Positions 17,109-26,853 of a stretch of DNA of 48,793 bases are shown one piece after another (position 1 is the first letter of the stretch; the number at the start of each line of letters is the position of its first letter). Location of the stretch: NCBI RefSeq assembly GCF_902459655.1, contig NZ_CABPSB010000029.1:1-48793 (forward strand), written 5' to 3'. This DNA is from Pandoraea anhela (GTDB taxonomy: Bacteria; Pseudomonadota; Gammaproteobacteria; Burkholderiales; Burkholderiaceae). The notes under the pieces are model-generated. The model was not told where the DNA came from. It was given only the letters and a program-made list of their open reading frames with translations, and made no database searches. The position numbers were made by a program, and so were the translations under genes.

Positions 17109-18692
17109 TTATTCTCGGTAATTTGCCTGATACGTGTGCACCGCGACGCCGGGCTCCGGCATCAGATCATCGGCGGCGACCGCTTTGCCGAACAGCCAGC
17201 CCTGCCCGATCACATCGGGGTGAATCGACAGCATGTAATCGGCTTGCTCCTGCGTCTCCAGGCCTTCCACGATGACGTCCAAGCCCAGCAGTGTCGCCAT
17301 CTTGCAGATCTGATCGACGATCGCGCTGCCCACGGTGTCTTTGCCGATCGCCTGCGTAAACATGCGGTCGATCTTCAGCGCGTCGACGTTCAGCGTCGAC
17401 AGATAGGCCAGATTGGAAAAGCCGGTGCCGAAATCGTCGATGTGAATCTGGTAGCCGTCGACACGCAACCGATCCAGCGCCTCGCGCAGCTTCGCCATGC
17501 TATCGGTAGAGCGCTCGGTCACTTCAAGCGCGATTTGCGCGCGCGGCACCCGCAGCGACGCCGCCAAATGATTCAAGTACGCATGGAACGTCAGGTCGAC
17601 GACATCCGTCGCCGCGAGATTGATGCTGATGTGGAATTCGGGGTCGGCAAGCGCACGTCCATGCATTTCGATCAGCGCCCGGCGCGCCACCTGACGCGTA
17701 ATCAGGCCGATCACCCCCTGCCGCTCGGCAATCGGAATGAACATGTCCGGCGAAATCGGATGGCCATCGCTGTCGTTCAGGCGCGCGAGCGCCTCCACGC
17801 CGACCATCTTGCCGTCGCGCAGCCGCACCAGCGGCTGATAAACAAGGTGGATGCCCCCGGATTCGGCGGCTTTTTGCGCCAGCCAGTCGATGGACATGCG
17901 ATAGCGACGTCGCGAGCGCCACGACACCCCGAGTGCAGCGCCCGCCACCGCGCCGACGGCAAGCGCCAGCCACAATCCCCATGGATTGGCCATCAGTCGC
18001 GACGACGTATAGACCGCCGACACGCACACATCCACACTGCTCGAACACAACGAAAATTGACGGATTGTCCCGATATCTAGCCAGCGAGAGGTCTTGCCCA
18101 GCTTGATTCGCTGCTGGTCCTCGAACTTCCCTGCGCGCCAGAACTGAAACCGCATGTCGCCCGTCGACGCCACCGAGGCGAATCCCGGCGCCGGGCTGCC
18201 GAGCCGCACCGGTAACACCGACGGACTGAACACCACCACATCGCCCATGCCGATGGCGTTGACCTGCACGCCCGGCGTCACGATGCCCGTGAGCGTGTGC
18301 CAGAGTTTCATGCCCGTTCGCGTCTCGTGGTCGGGCGGCGGCAACTCCGGCGTCGGGGCGAATCGACCGGCCACGGCGGAACACAGCAGCCGCGAGCTGT
18401 GAACGCGGGCGATATCGTGAAAATACGGGCTGCGCATGGCGACGCGACGCAGCGCGAGTATGTCGGCGTCGGTACAGGGCAGCGCGCCGCTGTACATGGC
18501 GTCCTGCAACGCGTTGCGGCTCGAGAGCGAGGCATCGCCCATGAAGCCCATGATGTCCTGTACATAAGCGCGCAGACGAAAATCGTCGGCGCGAGTCTGC
18601 AAGACCTGACCAATCAACAGCATGACCAGCATACCCGCCACGGCACCGATAAGCACCGGCAACCAGCGGGTCAGCCTTCTGAGCGTTTGCAT
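17109..18692 (-). CDS. Cyclic-di-GMP phosphodiesterase, CSS-motif sensor plus EAL domain
   Basis: The 527-residue protein has a first membrane helix at about 10-30 and a second at about 235-255. Between them lies a periplasmic CSS-motif domain with conserved Cys-containing segments (ALPCTDADILALRRVAMRSPYF, SSRLLCSAVAG). The cytoplasmic EAL domain (about 270-515) keeps the signature residues: VEALARL, an Asn in ISINLAA, DDFGTGFSNLAYL, KIDR and EGLETQEQ. It is therefore likely active, cleaving c-di-GMP to pGpG. In related proteins the periplasmic Cys pair senses redox state through DsbA/DsbB. The ATG at 18692 is chosen because it starts just before the first helix. Confidence 0.9.
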   Translation of the reverse strand: MQTLRRLTRWLPVLIGAVAGMLVMLLIGQVLQTRADDFRLRAYVQDIMGFMGDASLSSRNALQDAMYSGALPCTDADILALRRVAMRSPYFHDIARVHSSRLLCSAVAGRFAPTPELPPPDHETRTGMKLWHTLTGIVTPGVQVNAIGMGDVVVFSPSVLPVRLGSPAPGFASVASTGDMRFQFWRAGKFEDQQRIKLGKTSRWLDIGTIRQFSLCSSSVDVCVSAVYTSSRLMANPWGLWLALAVGAVAGAALGVSWRSRRRYRMSIDWLAQKAAESGGIHLVYQPLVRLRDGKMVGVEALARLNDSDGHPISPDMFIPIAERQGVIGLITRQVARRALIEMHGRALADPEFHISINLAATDVVDLTFHAYLNHLAASLRVPRAQIALEVTERSTDSMAKLREALDRLRVDGYQIHIDDFGTGFSNLAYLSTLNVDALKIDRMFTQAIGKDTVGSAIVDQICKMATLLGLDVIVEGLETQEQADYMLSIHPDVIGQGWLFGKAVAADDLMPEPGVAVHTYQANYRE

Positions 18693-18937
18693 GGAAAGTG
18701 GCGTCCACGGTAGTGCCCCGTGGCGGGGCTTGCTCGCAGTGTAGCGCACCGCCCGCCCGATACATCGGATTCCCAGACAATTGCCTGCCACGACCACGCC
18801 GTTACGACCCGTATTTTCCCCTTGGGGGACGGTAGGACACCGTTGAGACATCCGTGGCACATCAGTAGGACGAAAGGGGGTCGGGACTCGGTTACTTTGC
18901 CGACTTCCGCACTCCCGATACGACACCGCCCCCCGCC

Positions 18938-19255
18938 ATGACACTCAAATTTCGCAATCCGGCGAGCGGTGACGTCATCGAGATCTCGCATTTGTCCTGC
19001 ATCGCGGCCTTCTTTCTCGGCCCGCTCTACCTGCTGGCGAACGGGTTCCCCCGGCATGCGCTGCTATGGACGCTGCTCGCCATCGGCCCCGCGCTGCTCT
19101 GGAAGGAGTCGTTTCTGGCGCTCTCGCTGCCAGCGACATGTCTGCTCTACGCGGTGATGATCCATCCGTTGCTCACGGGCAGATTACGCGCGAACGGCTG
19201 GGAGCCGACCGACGACGACGCCTTGCCCAGCCCGCGCCAGCGCGGTTATCACTGA
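18938..19255 (+). CDS. Small inner-membrane protein, DUF2628-like
   Basis: This 105-residue protein has a soluble start (MTLKFRNPASGDVIEISH) and then two or three hydrophobic helices. The first is CIAAFFLGPLYLLANGF, the pattern FFxGPLYxLxxG seen in DUF2628-type proteins. The tail is polar. Function is unknown. Its 3' end overlaps the 3' end of the minus-strand LysR gene by a few bases, so the two are convergent. The upstream neighbour is the divergent EAL gene; the region between contains no clear regulatory site. Confidence 0.65.
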   Translation: MTLKFRNPASGDVIEISHLSCIAAFFLGPLYLLANGFPRHALLWTLLAIGPALLWKESFLALSLPATCLLYAVMIHPLLTGRLRANGWEPTDDDALPSPRQRGYH

Positions 19256-20187
19256 GTCGCATCGACGGGATTGTCCGCAGAGCGCGGTGAATCCAGCGCA
19301 TTCCCCGGCATCATCGCAATGAAACGATCGAGCGCCGCCGACCCATGGTCGGCGCGATAGGCGAGACTGATGGGTGCGAGCGGCACGTCCCCCCCGGCGG
19401 CGTCGATCGGCCAGAAGCCCATGCCCGGCGTGCGGATCTGACTCACCGACGCCGGCACCAGCGACACGCCGAAACCCGCAGCCACCATCGGCACGATAGA
19501 CGTGATCTGGGGCGCCTCCTGCCCCAACGTCGGACGGAAACCCGCCGCCTCGCAGGCCGCGATCGTCCGGTCGTACAGCGCGGGGCTGATGTCGCGCGGC
19601 AGCAAAATAAACGCGTCCTGCGCGAGCGCGGCGAGCGGCACGCGCTCGCGCGCGCACATCGGATGTCCGAGCGGCAGCACCACGACCATCGGCTCGTCGG
19701 CCACCAGCGCACTCACGATTCCGTCCGGAACCTCGAACGGCGTGCGGATGAACGCGGCGTCGACAGCGTCTTGCGTCAAAGCGCTCAGCAGACTCGCGGT
19801 ATTGCTCTGCTGCGGATGCAGTTGCACGTCGGGATAGCGCGCCCGGAAATCACGAATCCAGGCCGGAATGCGGGGTTCGAAGTAGGTCGCCCCGGCGAAG
19901 CCGATGCGGATGTGCCCCGCCTCACCGCGTGAAATCTGCTGCATGCGGCGCTTGGTCCGGGCCACACGCTCCAGAATCTGCTGCGCCTCCGGCAAGAACG
20001 CCTCCCCCAGTTCCGTCAGCACGACATCGCGAGGCAGGCGCACGAACAACGGCCCGCCCAACTCCGCTTCCAACTGACGGATCTGCAGGCTGAGCGGGGG
20101 TTGCTGAATCCCGACACGCGCCGCCGCCCGCGTGAAATGACGCTCCTGCGCGACAGCAATGAAATATTGCAGATGCCGCAATTCCAT
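19249..20187 (-). CDS. LysR-family transcriptional regulator
   Basis: The 312-residue protein has the usual length and the LysR winged helix at residues 1-60 (MELRHLQYFIAVAQERHFTRAAARVGIQQPPLSLQIRQLEAELG). The effector domain follows (HIRIGFAGATYFEPRIPAWIRDFRARYPDVQLH and later strands). It resembles the BenM/CatM-like branch. The ATG follows GGGGAG at 6 bases. It is divergent from a CoA-transferase gene, which is its most likely target; a T-N11-A motif lies in the 208-base gap. Confidence 0.9.
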   Translation of the reverse strand: MELRHLQYFIAVAQERHFTRAAARVGIQQPPLSLQIRQLEAELGGPLFVRLPRDVVLTELGEAFLPEAQQILERVARTKRRMQQISRGEAGHIRIGFAGATYFEPRIPAWIRDFRARYPDVQLHPQQSNTASLLSALTQDAVDAAFIRTPFEVPDGIVSALVADEPMVVVLPLGHPMCARERVPLAALAQDAFILLPRDISPALYDRTIAACEAAGFRPTLGQEAPQITSIVPMVAAGFGVSLVPASVSQIRTPGMGFWPIDAAGGDVPLAPISLAYRADHGSAALDRFIAMMPGNALDSPRSADNPVDATQ

Positions 20188-20232
20188 AACCGCTCCCCGG
20201 TCAGCCCGGCGCCACCGGACTTTGCCAAATCA

Positions 20233-20247
20233 ATACATAAAAAGTAT
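20233..20247. promoter_or_regulatory. LysR-type binding motif (T-N11-A)
   Basis: ATAC-N7-GTAT is a perfect dyad with the T-N11-A spacing of LysR recognition sites. It lies 46 bases upstream of the LysR gene start and about 150 upstream of the CoA-transferase, where an autoregulatory and activating site is expected. Confidence 0.5.
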
Positions 20248-20395
20248 GGAAACAACGCGTTCAATATATTGGAAATGTGACCGAGGGGTCAATACACTTC
20301 GGATCAAGCGCAGACCGGCTCACCCATCGCGGCCGCGCCGGGAATCCCAGCGATTCAAAAAATAGATCGAGAGAAGAGACACGAGGAGCCTCACG

Positions 20396-21892
20396 ATGTT
20401 TGAAGACCGCATTCGCCTGGCGTCGCTACGCGACCGGGTGATGAGCGCCGACGACGCAGCCAAGCTCGTCGGCGACGGCATGGTGGTCGGCATGAGCGGA
20501 TTTACCCGCGCCGGCGACGCCAAGGACATGCCGATCGCCCTGGCCAGACGGGCAAAAAACCATCCCATGAAGATCACGCTGATCACGGGCGCATCGCTGG
20601 GGCACGACTCCGACAAGACGCTCACGGAAGCGGGGCTGCTCGCCAAGCGTCTGCCGTTTCAGGTCGACACCACACTGCGCAGCGCGATCAATCGCGGCGA
20701 CGTGATGTTCGTCGATCAGCATCTCTCCGAGGCCGTCGAATTCCTGCGCGCCGGGCAGTTCGGCGCGCTCGACGTCGCCGTGATCGAAGCCGTCGCCATC
20801 ACGGAAGACGGCGGGCTCGTGCCGAGCTCGTCGGTCGGCAACTCGGCAAGCTTCGCGATCCTCGCGCAAAAGGTCATCGTCGAGATCAACCTCGCGCAGC
20901 CGCTCGCGTTCGAGGGCATGCACGACATCTGGATTCCGGGTCAGCGACCGCACCGCACGCCACTGCCTATCGTCGACGTACGCGATCGCGTCGGCACGAA
21001 CGTGGTGAAGATCGCGCCCGAGAAAATCGCGGCCATCGTCATCACCGACACGCCGGACAGCGCCTCCAACGCCTTGCCGCCCGACGCCGACACGCAGCGC
21101 ATTGCCGGCCATCTGATCGAATTCTTCCAGCACGAAGTCTCGCGCGGCCGCCTGCCGCGCACGCTGCCCGCGATCCAGTCGGGCATCGGCACCATTGCCA
21201 ACGCGGTGCTCACCGGCTTCATCGACTCGCCCTTCGTAGACCTGACGATGTACTCGGAAGTGCTTCAGGACTCGACCTTCGATCTGATGGACGCCGGCAA
21301 GATGGTGTTCGCTTCGGGTTCCTCGATCACGGTGTCGCAAGCCGTGCAGGACCGCGTGTTCAAGCATCTGGAGCGCTATCGCGACAAGCTCGTGCTGCGT
21401 CCGCAGGAAGTCAGCAACCATCCGGAAGTCATCCGGCGCCTGGGGTTGATCGCGCTGAACACCGCGCTCGAAGTGGACATCTACGGCAACGTGAATTCGA
21501 CGCACGTCGGCGGCACGCACATGATGAACGGCATCGGCGGCTCCGGCGACTTCGCCCGCAACGCGCGCATGGCCATTTTCGCGACGAAATCCATCGCCAA
21601 GGACGGCAAGATTTCGAGCATCGTGCCGATGGTGCCGCATGTCGATCACAACGAGCACGACGTCGACATCATCGTGACGGAACAGGGCCTGGCCGATCTG
21701 CGCACGCTCGCGCCACGCGAACGTGTGAATCTGGTGATCGACAACTGCGCACATCCGAGCTATCGCGATGTGCTGCGCGAGTACTATCGCGACGCCCTGC
21801 GTTACGGGGGGCAAACGCCGCACGCGCTGGAGCGCGCTTTCGATCTGCACGTCAATCTGCGCGAGCGCGGCGCGATGCTGGCAGGCAATTAG
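20396..21892 (+). CDS. Acetyl-CoA hydrolase/succinate CoA-transferase family enzyme
   Basis: This 498-residue protein has the full length of the Cat1/AarC/ScpC class of CoA-transferases. It shows the N-terminal VVGMSGFTRAGDAKDMPIAL region, GGLVPSSSVGNSASF, the segment MYSEVLQD that holds the expected catalytic Glu, and the C-terminal GGSGDFARNARMAIFATKS with VTEQGLADLR. It would move CoA between succinyl-, acetyl- or propionyl-CoA and a free acid through a glutamyl-CoA intermediate. The ATG follows GAGGAG at about 8 bases. The divergent LysR gene probably regulates it. A string of hairpins and a terminator follow the stop. Confidence 0.92.
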   Translation: MFEDRIRLASLRDRVMSADDAAKLVGDGMVVGMSGFTRAGDAKDMPIALARRAKNHPMKITLITGASLGHDSDKTLTEAGLLAKRLPFQVDTTLRSAINRGDVMFVDQHLSEAVEFLRAGQFGALDVAVIEAVAITEDGGLVPSSSVGNSASFAILAQKVIVEINLAQPLAFEGMHDIWIPGQRPHRTPLPIVDVRDRVGTNVVKIAPEKIAAIVITDTPDSASNALPPDADTQRIAGHLIEFFQHEVSRGRLPRTLPAIQSGIGTIANAVLTGFIDSPFVDLTMYSEVLQDSTFDLMDAGKMVFASGSSITVSQAVQDRVFKHLERYRDKLVLRPQEVSNHPEVIRRLGLIALNTALEVDIYGNVNSTHVGGTHMMNGIGGSGDFARNARMAIFATKSIAKDGKISSIVPMVPHVDHNEHDVDIIVTEQGLADLRTLAPRERVNLVIDNCAHPSYRDVLREYYRDALRYGGQTPHALERAFDLHVNLRERGAMLAGN

Positions 21893-22029
21893 GTCGGGCG
21901 ACAGCGAGCGGTCACGGTCGGTTGCGGCAGCCGGCCGGCGCCGCTAAATCCGCTGAAGCCGCCAGAGCCGCCACCGACATCGGCGCCGGCCGCCATTGCC
22001 GGGGGGCAGGCGACCGGACGCCGCTTGGC

Positions 22030-22162
22030 CGGCATCGGTGGAGTTCACAAGACTCGCCGATGCCGAGAAGAACGTGAGACGCATGCGGTCTCATGGGCCG
22101 GACGCTGGTGAGAGCGTTCCGGCATTCACGGCTCGCCGGCATACGCGGGCGAGCCGTTTTTT
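22030..22162 (+). ncRNA. Four-hairpin structured RNA ending in a terminator (3' UTR or sRNA)
   Basis: Four stems follow in order. CGGCATCGG / CCGATGCCG (22030-22065) has an inner GAGT/ACTC helix. TGAGAC / GTCTCA has loop GCATGCG (22075-22093). GCCGGACGCT / AGCGTTCCGGC has a one-base bulge (22098-22123). ACGGCTCGCC / GGCGAGCCGT (22128-22157) is followed by six T bases and is a Rho-independent terminator. The block starts about 140 bases after the CoA-transferase stop, so it may be its 3' UTR. The dense pairing exceeds what a simple terminator needs. I do not recognise a known riboswitch or RNA family. Confidence 0.5.
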
Positions 22163-22220
22163 ACATCAGGCACACATCAGGCACACCACGGCCCGATCAC
22201 GTCGTCAGACCATCAGGCCA

Positions 22221-23798
22221 TCAACCGTTGCCCCTGATGGGCCCCCCTTCGATCCTGAAGATCGACACCAATTCGCGCAGGCCGCTCGATTGCGCCGCCA
22301 TCGACTGTGCCGCCGCCGACGCCTCCTCCACCAACGCCGCGTTCTGCTGCGTGACGGTATCCATCTGCATCACCGCCTGATTGACCTGTTCGATGCCCGT
22401 GCGTTGCTCGGTCGACGCCGCAGCGATTTCCGCCATCAGATCGGTCACACGTTTGATGGCATGCACCACTTCGTCCATGGTGCCGCCGGCCTCCGCCACG
22501 AGCTTGGCGCCATCGCTCACCTGCCGCGTCGAGGCGTCGATCAACTCCTTGATCTCCTTCGCCGCGTTGGCGCTGCGCTGCGCGAGCGTTCGCACTTCAC
22601 CGGCAACAACGGCGAAGCCGCGCCCCTGCTCGCCTGCGCGCGCCGCTTCGACAGCGGCGTTGAGCGCCAGAATGTTGGTCTGGAAAGCAATGCCCTCGAT
22701 CACGCTCGTGATATCGGCCACCCGCGCAGAGCCGTCCGAGATCTCGCGCATCGTCTCGACCACCTGGCGCACCACTTCACCGCCACGCAGGGCGATTTGC
22801 GACGCGTTCGACGCCAGCACGTTGCCCTGCTCCGCGTTATCCGCGTTTTGCTTGACGGTGGTCGTGAGCTCTTCCATGCTCGCCGCCGTCTCCTCGAGCG
22901 ACGCCGCCTGCTGCTCCGTGCGCGACGACAGATCGGTGTTGCCCGCCGCGATCTGCGCCGAGCCCGTCGCAATACTTTCGCTGGTGTTGCGCACCTGTCC
23001 CACGACCTGCGCGAGCTTGGTGTTCATGTCGCGAAGCGAGCCGAGCAATTGGGCGAGTTCGTCCTGCCCATGCACCTCGATACGCGAGCTGAGATCGCCG
23101 CGCGCCACCGTCCGCGCAATGTCCACGCACCAGCCGATGGGCACGGTGATCGAGCGCGTGATGAGCCATGCGATGACGCTCGCCACGACCAGCGCCACCA
23201 AAATCAGCACGAGCGTCGCGACGAATGCGGTGTGATAGTTGCTGGTGGCCGCCTCCGACGCACGCGTCGCCCCGGCACGGTTGACTTCCACGTGCGCCCG
23301 GAGCTTCGCGGAGAGCGCAGAGAACGGTTTGGTCCCCTCGGCCATGGCAACGGAACGTGCCAGCACCTTCGCGTCGCTATCGCCCTTCTCCAGATCGGCG
23401 ACGCGGTTGTCGATGGCGAGGTAGCGGGTCCAGGCTTCGCGCACCGCCTCGTAGGCGACACGGTCTTCGTCTGACGCGATCATGTCCTTATAAGCGTCGA
23501 GCGTCGTGTTCATGGTGTCGATCGCCGCCTGACGCTTGGCCGTTTCGTCCGCACGCGTCGTCTCGTCGGTCGAGAGCAACAGCGCGAGCGTGGCGCGCCG
23601 CGTGGCGTTCGCGGCCGCCTGTGCCGTGCCCAGCATCTGCACGCTGGGCAGCCAGTTATCGGCGAGATCGCGCGTACCGCCATAGATGCGCGAGGCCTGC
23701 AAAACAGCCATGCCACCCACGATGCACAACAGAATCAACGTGATGGCGAACCCGACACTCAGCCGTGTGCCGATTTTGAGACTACTCAAGACCTTCAT
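22221..23798 (-). CDS. Methyl-accepting chemotaxis protein, four-helix-bundle sensor
   Basis: The 525-residue receptor has a first membrane helix at 13-33 and a second at about 190-212. Between them is a periplasmic helical domain of about 150 residues like the Tar/Tsr-type 4HB sensors. A HAMP segment follows, and then the signalling hairpin with the highly conserved tip [43 protein letters not shown]. It would control CheA activity at the cell pole. It lacks the C-terminal NWETF-like CheR tether. The ATG at 23798 follows GGAG and begins the n-region of helix 1. A sigma-28-like promoter lies just upstream. Confidence 0.93.
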   Translation of the reverse strand: MKVLSSLKIGTRLSVGFAITLILLCIVGGMAVLQASRIYGGTRDLADNWLPSVQMLGTAQAAANATRRATLALLLSTDETTRADETAKRQAAIDTMNTTLDAYKDMIASDEDRVAYEAVREAWTRYLAIDNRVADLEKGDSDAKVLARSVAMAEGTKPFSALSAKLRAHVEVNRAGATRASEAATSNYHTAFVATLVLILVALVVASVIAWLITRSITVPIGWCVDIARTVARGDLSSRIEVHGQDELAQLLGSLRDMNTKLAQVVGQVRNTSESIATGSAQIAAGNTDLSSRTEQQAASLEETAASMEELTTTVKQNADNAEQGNVLASNASQIALRGGEVVRQVVETMREISDGSARVADITSVIEGIAFQTNILALNAAVEAARAGEQGRGFAVVAGEVRTLAQRSANAAKEIKELIDASTRQVSDGAKLVAEAGGTMDEVVHAIKRVTDLMAEIAAASTEQRTGIEQVNQAVMQMDTVTQQNAALVEEASAAAQSMAAQSSGLRELVSIFRIEGGPIRGNG

Positions 23799-23839
23799 GC
23801 CCGCTCCATATGCGATAAAACGATAACAATCGCATGCCA

Positions 23840-23866
23840 TAACGGGCGACCATTCAAAAAACTTGA
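23840..23866 (-). promoter_or_regulatory. Sigma-28 (FliA)-like promoter of the chemotaxis receptor
   Basis: On the minus strand TCAAGTTT (23859-23866) is followed after exactly 11 bases by GCCCGTTA (23840-23847). The FliA consensus is TAAAGTTT-N11-GCCGATAA, so the -35 matches 7 of 8 and the -10 about 5 of 8. It lies 42 bases upstream of the start codon. Confidence 0.55.
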
Positions 23867-24083
23867 GCCAATAATACCCTGATTCTCACAGAATGACTTT
23901 CACGTTATTTCAATAAGCCGAAATTTAATCGCAAACCGATTATTCTCGGATGCCGGTTTTATTTGTTAAACCCCCTCAATAATATCCATTAAAATATATT
24001 AAATTATCTATAAATTAAAATACAAAGCGGGTCACGGACGCACCGTGATGCGCTGTCCGCACGCCGAAAGCCTTCCCCTTAGG

Positions 24084-24440
24084 CTACCGGCTGGCGCCGT
24101 CGAACGCCGCCGGATGGACCGCCTCGAGATCGATGTCGTCGATACAGCGAACATTGACTGCCGCCATCGTCGAGCCGTCGGGCATCTGCCCGAACGCAAA
24201 CGCTTCAACCCCACAATTCGGGCAGAACTGGTGCCGAATTTTGTGTTTATTAAAAAGATATTCCCGCGCGCTTCCCTCACCCGCCGTTTGCGAGAAATTC
24301 GCGATGGGTGTAAATGCAAGAATCAATCCACGCTTCTTGCAAATAGAACAATTGCACGTAATTGTTTTGGACAAATCAATATCTGCGGTAAAGCGTAAAT
24401 CACCGCAATGACATCCACCGGAGTATTGCCGATTCGCCAT
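24084..24440 (-). CDS. GFA-family zinc-binding protein (glutathione-dependent formaldehyde-activating enzyme-like)
   Basis: This 118-residue protein shows the GFA pattern of Cys ligands: SGGCHCGDLRF at the start, TCNCSICKKRG, and HQFCPNCGVEAFAF. These bind two zinc ions in the Gfa fold. Family members are annotated as S-hydroxymethylglutathione synthases, but many, probably including this one, have no shown activity. The ATG follows AGGAG at about 8 bases. It sits between two chemotaxis receptors with no clear functional link. The 240 bases after it are strongly AT-rich. Confidence 0.85.
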   Translation of the reverse strand: MANRQYSGGCHCGDLRFTADIDLSKTITCNCSICKKRGLILAFTPIANFSQTAGEGSAREYLFNKHKIRHQFCPNCGVEAFAFGQMPDGSTMAAVNVRCIDDIDLEAVHPAAFDGASR

Positions 24441-24716
24441 GACGTTTCTCCTACGAGTGAGGGAAGGTCCGGCGGCGAGAATTCGTATCGTGCGCGATCT
24501 CGACCACGCGCCGCGATTTCCGCATTCAGAGGGGACGGGAAACCGGGAAAGCGCCGCCGGCGTGCGGTCTATTGTGCGCCAGAATCCTGCTCATACTGCG
24601 AATCCGGAGAGCACGAGGCACATAGAGAACACGGAGAATCCGGCACGGGGGCAGCGACCAGCAGGAATGCCGGTCGCTTCGGGGGAGGGAGAGAAGGATG
24701 CGGCGCGAGAAGACGC

Positions 24717-26600
24717 TCAGGCGGCGAGCGCCGGTTCGTTGCGTTGTGGCGGGCGGCCACCGCGCTGCGAATGCACGACCGTCACGCCATGCCGGCCAGG
24801 TTCGCGCAGTTGGAACAGCGCCACCGTGTCGGCCAGATTGCGTGCCTGCTCGCTGAGCATGGCGGAAGCAGCGGCCGACTCTTCCACCAACGCCGCATTC
24901 TGCTGCGTGGACTGGTCCATCTCGGCCACACTGCGATCGATCTGGCTGATGCCGGTGCTCTGCTCCGTCATGGCCGTGTGAATCTCACCGATCAGGCGGC
25001 GCACGCGCGCAATGCCGTCGACGATTTCCCCCATCGTGTCGCCCGCGGCCTGCACACGCTGCGTGCCGCTATTGACGTTTTGCACCGACGCTTCGATAAG
25101 CGTCTTGATTTCCTGCGCGGCCGCAGCGCTGCGCTGCGCCAGCGTGCGCACTTCTCCGGCGACTACGGCAAAGCCGCGGCCCTGCTCGCCGGCGCGTGCC
25201 GCTTCGACGGCGGCGTTGAGTGCAAGAATGTTGGTCTGGAACGCGATGCCGTCGATCACGCCGATGATTTCGGTAATGCGCTCCGAGGACTGCGCAATCT
25301 CGCTCATCGTGGTGACGGCGCCGGTCACGACATCGCCACCACGCGCAGCGGCTTCGCTCGCGTCGTTGGCCAGACGCGTGGCCTGCTCGGCGGCCTCGGC
25401 CGTCTGCCTCACGCTCGCCGTCAGTTCCGTGAGCGCCGCCGAGGTTTCCTGCAACGTGCCGGCAGACGCTTCGGTGCGTTGAGACAGATCGCGGTTGCCC
25501 ATCTCGATTTCGCTCGTGGCGGACGTCATGCCGTGCACCCCCGAGCGCACGTCGAGCATCACGGTGCTGATCTTGTCGACGAATGCATTGAACGACTTCG
25601 AGATCTGCGCGACTTCGTCATGACCGACGACATCGAGGCGACGCGTCAGGTCGCCGCCGCCCGAGCCGATGGTGTCCATGGCGTCGCGCACTTGCGACAG
25701 GCGGCGGAATGCCTTCGACGCGAAGAAGCTCGCGATACCGATGGCGCACAACGTCAGCACGATCAGCGAGATGACCGTGCCGCTCAGCACGCGCGAGAGC
25801 CCCGCCGTGGCTTCCGCTTTGTCGAGTGCGACGACGAACAGCCAGTCGGTGCCCGGCACCGGCTGCGCCTTGATCAGTTTGGCGGCGCCGCCGAGTTCGA
25901 CTTCCGTCGGCTCGCTCGCGTGCACCATCTGGCCCAGCGCGTCGGGTGTGAGCGCGGTGGCGAGATCGCTCGACTGCTTGAGCATGAGCTTCTCGTCCGG
26001 GTGCGCGATCACGAGACCGTCGCGCGAGACCACGAACGCGAGGCTCGACGGCGTGGGGTGCACCGCCTTGACGACATCCTGCACGGCGTCGAGCGGCACG
26101 GCACCGCTCACGGCGCCCAGCGTCTGACCGTCACGCAGAATCGGCGCGGCGAACGACACGTACAGCTTGCCCGACGCGATATCGGCATACGGTTTGACGA
26201 CGGTCAATTTGCCGGCGGCCGTCGCCCCCTTGTACCAGGGGCGTGCGGTCGGGTCGTAGTCGGGCGGCGTGGGGCCGCTGGAGAAGTAAGACTTGTCGCT
26301 CCAGCCAATGCTGGAGATCGGGAAACCGTTGGTCGCGCCGAGCAACTTCGTGAGGGCGACGCCTTGCTCGCCCTTTTCGACGGCGGCGGCAGTGCCTACG
26401 ACCGACTGCCCCTTGGCAGCGGCCCAGCGCTCCACGGCCAGCGTGTTGCCGCGCGCCACGGCGTCGAGCGTGTCGGAAATGGTGGACATCATGCTGTTGC
26501 GCACGATGACGTAAGTGGTAATGCCGGAGAGGATCAGTGCGCCAATGACGGTGGCACACGCGATCAGAATGATGCGTGTTCTAAGGGAAGAGACTGTCAT
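24717..26600 (-). CDS. Methyl-accepting chemotaxis protein with dCache sensor
   Basis: The 627-residue receptor has membrane helices at about 10-33 and 280-302. They enclose a double-Cache periplasmic domain with the motif [11 protein letters not shown] and [18 protein letters not shown]. This resembles the amino-acid-binding dCache class (R-x-W-Y), but the Asp expected in the following GxVGxD strand appears replaced ([11 protein letters not shown]), so the ligand may differ. HAMP and a conserved signalling tip follow ([43 protein letters not shown]). The C-terminal tail is polar and lacks an NWETF motif. A sigma-28-like promoter precedes it by about 95 bases. Confidence 0.93.
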   Translation of the reverse strand: MTVSSLRTRIILIACATVIGALILSGITTYVIVRNSMMSTISDTLDAVARGNTLAVERWAAAKGQSVVGTAAAVEKGEQGVALTKLLGATNGFPISSIGWSDKSYFSSGPTPPDYDPTARPWYKGATAAGKLTVVKPYADIASGKLYVSFAAPILRDGQTLGAVSGAVPLDAVQDVVKAVHPTPSSLAFVVSRDGLVIAHPDEKLMLKQSSDLATALTPDALGQMVHASEPTEVELGGAAKLIKAQPVPGTDWLFVVALDKAEATAGLSRVLSGTVISLIVLTLCAIGIASFFASKAFRRLSQVRDAMDTIGSGGGDLTRRLDVVGHDEVAQISKSFNAFVDKISTVMLDVRSGVHGMTSATSEIEMGNRDLSQRTEASAGTLQETSAALTELTASVRQTAEAAEQATRLANDASEAAARGGDVVTGAVTTMSEIAQSSERITEIIGVIDGIAFQTNILALNAAVEAARAGEQGRGFAVVAGEVRTLAQRSAAAAQEIKTLIEASVQNVNSGTQRVQAAGDTMGEIVDGIARVRRLIGEIHTAMTEQSTGISQIDRSVAEMDQSTQQNAALVEESAAASAMLSEQARNLADTVALFQLREPGRHGVTVVHSQRGGRPPQRNEPALAA

Positions 26601-26694
26601 GCTGTCGAGGCAGGCCTGCGGCTAGGGGGATCGAAAGACAGGAGACCGGCACCCAGGCTACCGGCTCCACGAGGTGGGAGATTCCACCTAAGAC

Positions 26695-26721
26695 GTTACG
26701 GCAGGCGTTGAGAAAACTTTA
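26695..26721 (-). promoter_or_regulatory. Sigma-28 (FliA)-like promoter of the dCache receptor
   Basis: On the minus strand TAAAGTTT (26714-26721) is a perfect -35 match to FliA sites. Exactly 11 bases later comes GCCGTAAC (26695-26702), which keeps the GCCG core of the -10. Confidence 0.6.
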
Positions 26722-26853
26722 GGTGTTAACCCGAAAATCAGGCCGACAGTTACCCCGAAAAAGCATCGCAAGCGGGCAAAAAACACACCCGACGCTATCG
26801 TTACGGATAGCGAAGCATTGGGGATACGAAGAGAAAACGGCACATCGCGAACG

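Noticed and set aside
20426-21850. 474-codon minus-strand frame opposite the CoA-transferase
   Set aside because: Antisense shadow; the plus-strand enzyme is complete and has a good ribosome-binding site.
24408-26711. 767-codon plus-strand frame opposite the dCache receptor
   Set aside because: It is longer than the real gene but consists of low-complexity Arg/Ala/His sequence; the receptor on the minus strand has conserved domains throughout.
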